Source: Paenibacillus sp. FSL H3-0469
GTDB taxonomy: Bacteria > Bacillota > Bacilli > Paenibacillales > Paenibacillaceae
Assembly (NCBI RefSeq): GCF_038051945.1
Contig: NZ_CP150302.1
Coordinates: forward strand, 3,410,001 to 3,474,000
DNA length: 64,000 nt
Reading direction: 5' to 3'
Below the pieces are notes generated by a model, which worked only from the letters and a program-made list of their open reading frames with translations, did no database searches and was not told where the DNA came from. The translations under genes and the position numbers were made by a program. This document shows positions 34,513 to 41,709 of this stretch, in pieces; the first letter of the stretch is position 1; every line of letters starts with the position of its first letter.

Positions 34513-35260
34513 ACCGGTCCACCAGCGATTTCATCGTACGGAGCAGCGTGCGGACATCCTGCACCTTCGTGCTTCCGGTCTGCGGATCGATAATGGAAGA
34601 ATAGATATGCGGGATCACCTGCGGTACGCCTGCCTGAAGCGCAATCTCCAGAATGGGCGCGAAGTTATCGAGATCGATTCCGCCTGTAGGCTCCAGGGCA
34701 AATCCGGCTTCTCCGCAGGCCTGGGCCACCGCACGATATTCTTCTTCCAGCTCCAGCCCTTTCATCGGAAAATATTTGAGTGCATTGCCGCCCATATCCC
34801 GGACAAGGGCGATGGCGGCGTGAACCGGAACGATGGCCTGCGAAGCATTCCCCGCGCTGACCGGCCCGGTGGAAATATTGACATAGCCCGGCTGTCCGCA
34901 GGGAGAGACCAGGCTGTTAATCCAGCTGTCCTTCGCTCCCAGATTAGCACGGGTTGCGCCTACAGCCGGAAAGACCTGGTTGATATGGCTGCCCGCATAG
35001 CTTGCAGCAATCTCTGCAACCACCGCCGCCTGGCGGTTGTCCCCGGCGCCAAGCCCGATGGATACGGCATCCTGGATCGCCTGTCCGTACTCCGTCATAG
35101 CGGCGGACGCTTCCTGGGCGTTGGCGTAATTTTTGGAGAGTACGCCTACCAGCACATGCCCTTCGGCAGCCTCGTAGATATCCTTGGCGTTCCCGATACT
35201 GCCGGCCAGGACATTCAGTGCCGCTCTGTTCTTATAAAAACGCTCCTGAATCTTGCTCAT
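34505..35260 (-). CDS. KDGP aldolase family protein (DgaF-like)
   Basis: 251 residues. It resembles Salmonella DgaF (DUF1341 type), which splits 2-keto-3-deoxy-6-phosphogluconate into pyruvate and glyceraldehyde-3-phosphate. It is unlike the common Eda aldolase in sequence. Recognised stretches: LNVLAGSIGNAKDIYEAAEG, VSIGLGAGDNRQ, INQVFPAVGATR, ALKYFPMKGLELEEEY, EPTGGIDLDNFAPIL, and VIPHIYSSIIDPQTG. The Lys of KYFPMKG is a candidate Schiff-base residue. Its ATG shares one base with the upstream TAA (TAATG), a mark of tight coupling with the ammonia-lyase. Confidence 0.85.
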   Translation of the reverse strand: MSKIQERFYKNRAALNVLAGSIGNAKDIYEAAEGHVLVGVLSKNYANAQEASAAMTEYGQAIQDAVSIGLGAGDNRQAAVVAEIAASYAGSHINQVFPAVGATRANLGAKDSWINSLVSPCGQPGYVNISTGPVSAGNASQAIVPVHAAIALVRDMGGNALKYFPMKGLELEEEYRAVAQACGEAGFALEPTGGIDLDNFAPILEIALQAGVPQVIPHIYSSIIDPQTGSTKVQDVRTLLRTMKSLVDRYA

Positions 35261-36366
35261 TATGATCTGCCCCCTATAATCTCTTGAATTCTGCTGACGA
35301 TGACCTGAAGATCATCGCCCTGGAGCGGCCTTGGATCGATATCGAAATACCCCTGCTTCACTCCATAGTCCCGCGTATACACGGCAATACCGCCTTCCCG
35401 CAGGCGGTCATTGACCTCCCTTGCATCCACACCCGCAGCAGCGGCATCAATCTGGATGCGTCCCCGGTAAATTGCCCGGCCCGCTTCATCCTGCACGATG
35501 CGTACCGACACTCCGGGAAGACCGGCCAGCGGCTGAAGCGCCTCCAGCGCCTGCTTCTCCTGCTGGCTGTTGTCAGCCTTGTCCTGGTATTCGTCCAAAG
35601 CCTGGAGCAGTCCGAAGGTGGTCTCTTTGCCCACCTTCATGCTGCGGCCGATCCCGTGCAACTGCACCTTCAGCCACTGGATGTATGTCTTCCCGCCCGC
35701 TACAATGCCCGAAGTTGGACCTTCCACAGCCTTCGAGCCGCTGTAGATGGCCAGATCGGAATACTGGACATACTTGCGCAGATCCTCTTCCGCAGCCGCA
35801 TCCACAATCATCGGCACGCCTCTGCGCTGTGCAACCTCCCAGGCTTCCTCCACAGAGATCATATTCTTCTGAACAGCGTGGTGGGATTTCACATAGAGAA
35901 TCGCTGCAGTACGTTCCCCGATGGCCTGTTCAATATGCTCCTTGCGGCCTTCGTTGGCATACCCAACTTCGACCACCCGGCCGCCACCGAGGAAGACCAT
36001 CGTCTCCACCGGCGCTCCATACTGCACATTATGGCCCTTCAGCATGATGATCTCATTCTTCAGCACCGGCTCCTGGTGCAGGCGCAGGCTGAGCCGCGGA
36101 TCTCCTGCGGTTACAATAGCTGCGACCGACAGCGCAATGCCGCTGGAAGCCGAGTTCACGACAACAGCCCCTTCGGAGCCGAGCAGACGGGCGATATAAT
36201 CTCCCGATTTGTCCACCAAATCCGCGATTTCCACATACCGCTGCCCTCCTTGCTTCATTGCCTCCATGACTGAATCCGCCGGTGCAGACACGCCAAGGAT
36301 GCTCATTCTTCCGCTCGCATTAATCACACGCTTCAATCCATATTTAGCCTGTAATGAGTGATCCAT
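35260..36366 (-). CDS. DgaE/SelA-like PLP-dependent ammonia-lyase
   Basis: 368 residues, PLP fold related to SelA. It resembles Salmonella DgaE, D-glucosaminate-6-phosphate ammonia-lyase, which yields KDGP and ammonia. Landmarks: YGLKRVINASGRMSILGVS, VVNSASSGIALSVAA, IVDAAAEEDLRKY and the PLP Lys in IYSGSKAVEGPTSG near 210. ATG 36366 is preferred because AAGGAG lies nine bases upstream; the ORF's first codon at 36390 is a TTG without a site. The gene overlaps the amidohydrolase end by 23 bases. A related family member could act on another 2-amino or 2-hydroxy sugar acid, so the exact substrate is open. Confidence 0.82.
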   Translation of the reverse strand: MDHSLQAKYGLKRVINASGRMSILGVSAPADSVMEAMKQGGQRYVEIADLVDKSGDYIARLLGSEGAVVVNSASSGIALSVAAIVTAGDPRLSLRLHQEPVLKNEIIMLKGHNVQYGAPVETMVFLGGGRVVEVGYANEGRKEHIEQAIGERTAAILYVKSHHAVQKNMISVEEAWEVAQRRGVPMIVDAAAEEDLRKYVQYSDLAIYSGSKAVEGPTSGIVAGGKTYIQWLKVQLHGIGRSMKVGKETTFGLLQALDEYQDKADNSQQEKQALEALQPLAGLPGVSVRIVQDEAGRAIYRGRIQIDAAAAGVDAREVNDRLREGGIAVYTRDYGVKQGYFDIDPRPLQGDDLQVIVSRIQEIIGGRS

Positions 36367-37444
36367 TGATAAAGACTCCTTTTGCTTCAATATAGTGGTG
36401 CGCGGTCCGGACCTCGCCTTCCGAGTCCTGCAGTTGCTTCTCCCCTGCTTCCAGGGTGAACAAGGTCAGATTCGCCTGCTCCCCTACCCGGATCTGCCCC
36501 AGCTCCGGCTTGCCGAGCCACGCTGCGGCGCTGCTGGTGACGGCACGGATTACCTCTTCCAGACTGTAGCCGAGATAGAGGAACTTGGTCAGTACATCCG
36601 CCATGCTGTACACCGGACCGTTCAGCCGGTTGCCCCGGTAGATGTCTGTGCTGATCGTATTCAGCACGATACCAGCCGCCTTCGCCTGTTCCGCCACCCG
36701 GAAGGAGAAGCTTGCGGTGCCATGCCCTACGTCCAGTTGGACACCCCGGTCTACAGCATCCAGCAGTTCCGGCAGCGGTGTGCCGTCCGCCCGGAACAGA
36801 TTGTTGGCTTTGCCGTTCAGGTAATGAGTAATTACATCGCCCGCCCGCAGCAGCTCCAGCACTTCAGAGATAGCAGGCGGCGCGGAGCCGATATGCACCA
36901 TGAGCGGAAGCTTCGTCTCATCCGATAATGCCCGTGCCAGCTTAAGCGGCTCTATGCCGCTGCCCTTAACGACGCTTTGGCTGATGCGGGCTTTCAGGCC
37001 GACGATAAATTCAGGATACGCTGCTGCTGCGGCAAGCGCGCAGGTCCGGTCAATCCAGTCTAACTGAGAGAGCTCATCGGTCCGCGCAAGTCCGATTCTT
37101 GAGATATTGAGCAGCGCGAATACCCGGGTATCGGCCAGAAGACTCGCACTGTAAAAAGCCCCGATCCGGTCTGCTCCGCAGCTCCCGGCATCCACCAGTG
37201 TTGTCACTCCCTGCTTCACCCCGATCTCGTCGATCTGATCGCCGTAGGGGTCAAGCTCCGGCACAGCATGCACATGCAGATCAATCCATCCGCTGGAGCC
37301 GTATAATCCGGAGCAGTCCAGCAGGGTCCTGCCTTCCGCCTGGCCCGGCGGGGTAATCGCGGTGATGAGCCCCTCCTTAATGGAGATATCCACACTCCGG
37401 CCGTCCACCAGCCGCAAATTGCGCAGCACGTTCTCTGTGCCCAC
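36344..37444 (-). CDS. Amidohydrolase-superfamily deacetylase/deacylase (EF_0837-like)
   Basis: About 366 residues, TIM-barrel amidohydrolase. Metal motif DLHVHA near residue 57, a candidate carboxylated Lys in GLKARIS near 147, then VHIGSAP, ITHYLNG and LDVGHG for further His/Asp ligands. The small beta domain closes the protein (GVFINGSLI). Related proteins sit next to DgaE/DgaF genes and are described as deacetylases of N-acetyl or O-acetyl acids. Here it would release an amino sugar acid for the next enzyme. Start: GTG 37444 is nine bases after AAGGAG, while the ORF's TTG 37465 lies before that site. First gene of the operon. Confidence 0.8.
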   Translation of the reverse strand: MGTENVLRNLRLVDGRSVDISIKEGLITAITPPGQAEGRTLLDCSGLYGSSGWIDLHVHAVPELDPYGDQIDEIGVKQGVTTLVDAGSCGADRIGAFYSASLLADTRVFALLNISRIGLARTDELSQLDWIDRTCALAAAAAYPEFIVGLKARISQSVVKGSGIEPLKLARALSDETKLPLMVHIGSAPPAISEVLELLRAGDVITHYLNGKANNLFRADGTPLPELLDAVDRGVQLDVGHGTASFSFRVAEQAKAAGIVLNTISTDIYRGNRLNGPVYSMADVLTKFLYLGYSLEEVIRAVTSSAAAWLGKPELGQIRVGEQANLTLFTLEAGEKQLQDSEGEVRTAHHYIEAKGVFINGSLITG

Positions 37445-37713
37445 TCGTCCCATCTCCTTCTTCAATTACAGATTTACAGGGGAATTACAAAAAATGATTA
37501 ATGACATGAACTCCATACATCCTTATATTTAACAATAAGCAACGGCTCTACCGTCCCGTCATTAAAATATAAAGCTGCTTCACTCAAAAGATTATAATGT
37601 TATAATGTTTATAGTAGCACAAGTGTAATCCGGAAGAGAACTGCAATTTCTAAATCAACAGGTTCCATCCAAGCTTTCTGGTCCGAATATCTTAACACTG
37701 GAGGTACTGCTGC

Positions 37714-40050
37714 ATGTCCAATCCCGCACCCCAGCCATCCTTGCTGAACCGGTTCCGGCTGACCTGGAATCACTTCAAGTCAAGGCTGCTGCTGAAATAC
37801 GCTTTTTCCTATATCCTCATGTTCCTGATCCCGCTCACCGGCGTTACCATCTTCGTCTATGAAAACGCCGTCAAGGGCCTGCGGGTCGAAATTGAACAAT
37901 CCAATGTTAATCAGCTTAATCAAGTGAAAAGCACCATCGACGGCCGGATGAATGAGCTTCAGGAGATCGCCGGACGCATCGCTTATGACAAGCATCTGAC
38001 CCCTTATATGGTCCGGCATCCCTATTACAGTCTGGAGGCAATTCAGGCACTGGCGAATTACAAGGCCAGCAGCAGCATTGCCGAGGATCTGTTCCTCTAT
38101 TTCCACGGCGATTCCAATATCTATTCTTACCGTGGGCTGGCTGATCTTCACGTCACCTTCGACACCCTCTATCAGTTCGAGCGCTGGACTCCGGAGGAGC
38201 TGCGGCGTGACTTGAACGAGACCCGTCAGCCGCTGGTCCGTCCGGCCGAGAATGTGACGGTCAATTCCCGGATGGAACCGATGCTCGCCATGCTCGTCCC
38301 GGTGAAGCCGAATGACCCGTTCCCTTACGGAACAGTCGTCTATCTGATGAAGGAATCCAATCTTACCGGCGTCATGGATTCAGTTCTGAGCGATTTCTCC
38401 GGCAGCAGCTATATCTTCGGCCCCTCCGGCGAGGTGCTGACCGCGAACAGCCATGGCGTCAGCTTCCCCCAGAACGAGCTGCAGACCCTATCCGCTCTTA
38501 AGCCGGGGATTCACAATCTGGAGCTGGACGGGGAGCAGTACTCCGTGGTCTCTGTAAAGTCCGAGGAGAACGGCTGGACCTACGTCACCACGATGCCCAG
38601 CTTCCAATTCTTCAGCCGGGTTGCCCATGTTCAGACGCTGATTCTGATTGTCTTCTGTATTACAGTCGTTACCGGCATAGCGGCGGCGCTGCTGCTGGCC
38701 AAGCGGCAATACCACCCGATCCGCGATCTGATGGAGTTCGCCAAGCCGCGGGGCAGCAGCAACGAAGCTCCCAAGCTGCGCAATGAATGGGAATCCATCC
38801 GCCAGACGCTCCATGACTACAGTGCCCGGATTGATCTTCAGGAGCCTTTTGTCCGCAACCAGTGTATGCTGCTGCTGCTCAAGCACGGCCAGCCGGATGA
38901 TCCCGAGATTGAACAGATGATCCTGAGCGCAGGCTTCAGGCATCCGCAGGGACAGGGCCTCTACTTCTCGGCCATCCTGTCCTGGGATGATGCAGCGCCG
39001 GGCGGCAAGTTCTGGCAGGAACGCCATCTGCTGCAGGAGATGCTCAGCAATATCTGCCTGCCAGGCCCGGATGCGCAGATCTTCGGGATTGAATTCTCGG
39101 TCAAGGACCAGTTCGCTCTGATCATCTCCCTGCCAGGGGAGGGGGAGCTGCCCGTTCAGCGCCGGATGGAGCAGGTCATTGAAGGGATTCAGGATGTGAT
39201 CCGTGAACACTCGCAGCTTGCACTGAGCATCGGTGTCGGCATGGCCTACCGTGATCTCGCCCGGTTGAACCAGTCGTTCATTGAAGCCGCCGCTGCCCTG
39301 GAGCACCGGATGATACGGCGCAGCGGCCAGGTCACCTACTTCGAGCAGCTTGCGGAGCTGAATCCCGCCGCGGCCGAGAGCTTCTGGATTCCGCGCAAAT
39401 CCATGCTGAAGCTGGAGCAGAGTCTGAAGCAAGGGAACGAATCGGTAGCGGCCCAGATGATTGCCGACACCATTGACACGATCAAGGACGAGCCGCTGCA
39501 GGTTCATCTGCTGCGGTGTATCTGCTTCGATCTGCTGAATGCTTTTCTGCGCACCGCCTCGGAGCTGGGTATGGATGAGGTGTTCACCAATATGCCGGAG
39601 CTGACCTCCTTCGAGACACTGGAGGAGCTGGAGAGCCGGCTGCTCTCGCTGGCTTCCGCCATTTGCGCCCAGGTGGAGCGGAACACCGAGACCAGCGAGT
39701 CTTCCCTGATGGATGACATTCTGGCGTATGTGGACCAGCAGTTCGCAGACTATACCCTGAGCCTTGAGCATGTGGCGCTGAAGTTCGCCATCTCGACCTC
39801 TTATTTGAGCCGGAGCTTCAAGGAGAAGACCGGCAGCAATTTCTCGCAATATATCTGGCAGCGGCGTGTGGACGAGGTGATCCGGCTGCTGGAGAACACC
39901 AGCGCACCGCTCAAGGAGATCATCGAGCAGGTCGGTTACCTGGATGCGCCCAACTTCATCCGCAAGTTCAAAAAAGAAACCGGCCTGACGCCGGGGCAAT
40001 ACCGCAAGGAACATGCCTTGAAGGGGGCCGCTGCGAAAAGACCGGTTTGA
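37714..40050 (+). CDS. Membrane-anchored AraC-family regulator
   Basis: 778 residues, same architecture as the regulator at 11826. Helix about 27-50 (YAFSYILMFLIPLTGVTIF), extracytoplasmic Cache-like sensor about 55-300, second helix about 308-330, linker, and C-terminal double helix-turn-helix about 665-765 (LEHVALKFAISTSYLSRSF; IIEQVGYLDAPNFIRKF). GGAGG precedes ATG 37714. The upstream divergent gap (37445-37713) has two directly repeated TTATAATG words at about 37591-37606 but no good -35. It is convergent with the GH130 end of the mannoside locus and divergent from the sugar-acid operon; the former is the more likely target because the latter has its own GntR. Confidence 0.9.
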   Translation: MSNPAPQPSLLNRFRLTWNHFKSRLLLKYAFSYILMFLIPLTGVTIFVYENAVKGLRVEIEQSNVNQLNQVKSTIDGRMNELQEIAGRIAYDKHLTPYMVRHPYYSLEAIQALANYKASSSIAEDLFLYFHGDSNIYSYRGLADLHVTFDTLYQFERWTPEELRRDLNETRQPLVRPAENVTVNSRMEPMLAMLVPVKPNDPFPYGTVVYLMKESNLTGVMDSVLSDFSGSSYIFGPSGEVLTANSHGVSFPQNELQTLSALKPGIHNLELDGEQYSVVSVKSEENGWTYVTTMPSFQFFSRVAHVQTLILIVFCITVVTGIAAALLLAKRQYHPIRDLMEFAKPRGSSNEAPKLRNEWESIRQTLHDYSARIDLQEPFVRNQCMLLLLKHGQPDDPEIEQMILSAGFRHPQGQGLYFSAILSWDDAAPGGKFWQERHLLQEMLSNICLPGPDAQIFGIEFSVKDQFALIISLPGEGELPVQRRMEQVIEGIQDVIREHSQLALSIGVGMAYRDLARLNQSFIEAAAALEHRMIRRSGQVTYFEQLAELNPAAAESFWIPRKSMLKLEQSLKQGNESVAAQMIADTIDTIKDEPLQVHLLRCICFDLLNAFLRTASELGMDEVFTNMPELTSFETLEELESRLLSLASAICAQVERNTETSESSLMDDILAYVDQQFADYTLSLEHVALKFAISTSYLSRSFKEKTGSNFSQYIWQRRVDEVIRLLENTSAPLKEIIEQVGYLDAPNFIRKFKKETGLTPGQYRKEHALKGAAAKRPV

Positions 40051-40072
40051 AAAACGGGCGGAGCGTCCGCCC
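40050..40072 (-). terminator. Terminator facing the mannoside operon
   Basis: Perfect stem GGGCGGA (40056-40062) with TCCGCCC (40066-40072), loop of three. On the minus strand it runs into GTTTTTC, so it should stop transcripts coming from GH130 before they enter the regulator gene. On the plus strand there is no T run. A minus-strand transcript would therefore carry array F in its 3' UTR. Confidence 0.65.
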
Positions 40073-40091
40073 TGAATGTTGGCATACAACC

Positions 40092-40296
40092 AATCCTGCA
40101 CATAATGCAACATTTTACTCATCCTATGGGCCCGAACGCATAATTGTTGTACAAAAGGCAGGATTCCATCTTTATCGGGCAGCGTGGCAGGTTTATTCCT
40201 GCATTCTATGCAACATTCCTCCCGCAAAGCTCGCTATCTGTGAACCGGGGCTGCAAAATGTGCAACATTTATATCACCAGCAGCTATGCAGGTGAT
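40092..40296. repeat. Palindrome array F (five copies, pitch 51-52-52-26)
   Basis: Elements of form AATGTTGCA-N5-TGCAGGATT, the same subfamily as array D, with loop centres at 40103, 40154, 40206 and 40258. Copies 1, 3 and 4 are inverted relative to copy 2. A fifth, different palindrome (ATCACCAGCA-N4-TGCAGGTGAT) is centred at about 40284, half a pitch further. Lies between convergent genes, inside the presumed 3' UTR of the GH130 operon. Confidence 0.87.
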
Positions 40297-40352
40297 TCGC
40301 CACTTCGCCATTTGCGGGACGAATCACGCAGCCTGCCTCACCAGTGCTTGGG

Positions 40353-40448
40353 TTACTCCGCTTCGCGGGGTGATTATCTGGTACTCCGCTTGGCGGGGCG
40401 ATTATCTGGTACTCCGCTTGGCGGCGGCTTCCTGGCTACTCCGCTTCG
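40353..40448. repeat. 28-bp tandem repeat running into the GH130 stop
   Basis: The ACTCCGCTT word recurs at 40355, 40383, 40411 and 40438 (periods 28, 28, 27) in a unit ending GGCGGGGCGATTATCTGG. Each unit holds a CCGC-TTS-GCGG mini-hairpin. The last copy overlaps the stop codon and final codons of the GH130 gene. Confidence 0.85.
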
Positions 40449-41452
40449 TTCAGAATATGCTCCACCAATTCATCCAGCGGCACCGTGGCGAGCGCGATCG
40501 CTGTGTCGGTTACCCCGTAATAGATATAGAGCAGGCCGTCCTTGACCACATTGCCGGTCGGGAAGATGACATTCGGAATCTGGAAGCCAAATTTCTCGTA
40601 ATACGTCTCCGGCTCCATAATGAAGTTATGGGTCCGGGCAATGATTTTCTCCGGCTGCTCCAGATCCAGCAGCATCGCCCCTACACGGTATACGATCTCT
40701 TCATCGACGCCGTGATAGAGCACCAGCCAGCCCTTGTCTGTCCGGATTGGAGGCGTTGAGCCGCCGATCTTCCGCGACTCCCAGGACAGGTTCCCGGCGA
40801 TGGCGAGCAGCTTGGGCTCTTCCCAATTCACGAGATCCTCGGAATAGGTAATCCACATAGCGGCTTTTTCCGTCCCGTAAGCTTCGCCCACATATTCTTC
40901 GGGGCGGCGGAGCAGCACGAATTTGCCGTTTATTTTCTCAGGGAACAGGATGTTGTCCCGGTCGTTAATGTCGAGCGGCGTGGTATCGGCCACGAACTCC
41001 CAGTCCAGCAAATTGGTTGACTTCAGAATCGAGGAGCGGGTCAGCCAGTGGCCCTCCTCTTCCCCCCAGCCGTCCGGGTAAGTCGGAATGGAGCGCTCAG
41101 GGACGCCGCGCCCGGTAGGATAATAGCTCATGGCGCAAGGGCGCAAGGCGTAGTTCAGGTAGAAGGTTCCATCGATCTTCACAATACGCGGGTCCTGCAC
41201 ACTGCCGTACGGGAAGCCCAGCATATCCGGCGTGACAATCGGCTCATCCTTCACATGGGTGAAGTTCACGCCGTCTTCGCTCGTAAGCAGCCCCAGATAG
41301 TTCTTGCATGGAGTCAGGGAACCGGCAGTGCGCTCGATCATATAGAACTTGCCGTTATCGATGATAACCGCAGGATTGAACACGGTCACCTTGCGCCATT
41401 CATAGCCGCCCGGGACGACAATCGGATTATTGGGATGTCTTGTAATTTGCAT
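40436..41452 (-). CDS. GH130 beta-mannoside phosphorylase
   Basis: 338-residue cytoplasmic five-bladed propeller that phosphorolyses beta-mannosides to mannose-1-phosphate. Start MQITRHPNNPIV; catalytic Asp in SVQDPRIVKIDG near 85; RRPEEYVGE near 175 and GGSTPPIRT near 217 supply phosphate and sugar contacts; YYGVTDTAIALATV closes the last blade. ATG 41452 has AGGAGG seven bases upstream; the longer ORF lacks a site. Next to alpha-mannosidases, a Man-beta-1,4-GlcNAc phosphorylase role in N-glycan breakdown is plausible, but beta-1,4- or beta-1,2-mannooligosaccharides are not excluded. Confidence 0.9.
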   Translation of the reverse strand: MQITRHPNNPIVVPGGYEWRKVTVFNPAVIIDNGKFYMIERTAGSLTPCKNYLGLLTSEDGVNFTHVKDEPIVTPDMLGFPYGSVQDPRIVKIDGTFYLNYALRPCAMSYYPTGRGVPERSIPTYPDGWGEEEGHWLTRSSILKSTNLLDWEFVADTTPLDINDRDNILFPEKINGKFVLLRRPEEYVGEAYGTEKAAMWITYSEDLVNWEEPKLLAIAGNLSWESRKIGGSTPPIRTDKGWLVLYHGVDEEIVYRVGAMLLDLEQPEKIIARTHNFIMEPETYYEKFGFQIPNVIFPTGNVVKDGLLYIYYGVTDTAIALATVPLDELVEHILNEAE

Positions 41453-41554
41453 GTCTATTCCTCCTGCGAATGATGTTCGTGGTATATAAGAAGCACTTAG
41501 GCTTTGAACTTGAAGCTTGATCGTCACTGCGGTGAACATTTGGACTTCCGGCCG

Positions 41555-41652
41555 CTGTTGTCAACAGATTTCTAGATTTAATCCGCTTTTCAGCGGTTGA
41601 AATCCGTTGACTGCTGATGCTTCCGAAGTGAGCTTTCCTGCGGAAAGCTTTC
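41555..41652. repeat. Cluster of hairpins between GH38 and GH130
   Basis: Three close inverted repeats: CTGTTG-T-CAACAG (41555-41567); GATTTAATCCGC... paired with ...GCGGTTGAAATC (41575-41604, two mismatches); and AGCTTTCC-TGC-GGAAAGCT (41631-41649), overlapping palindrome GAAAGCTTTC (41643-41652). The surrounding 257-base gap has no gene. It may be an interspersed element, an RNA processing site that separates GH130 expression from the operon, or both. Confidence 0.6.
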
Positions 41653-41709
41653 AGGCGGACGCTACCGCTCCTACAGTTCCAAATTCCCCCTCCGCTTCTC
41701 TGCTTTCTG

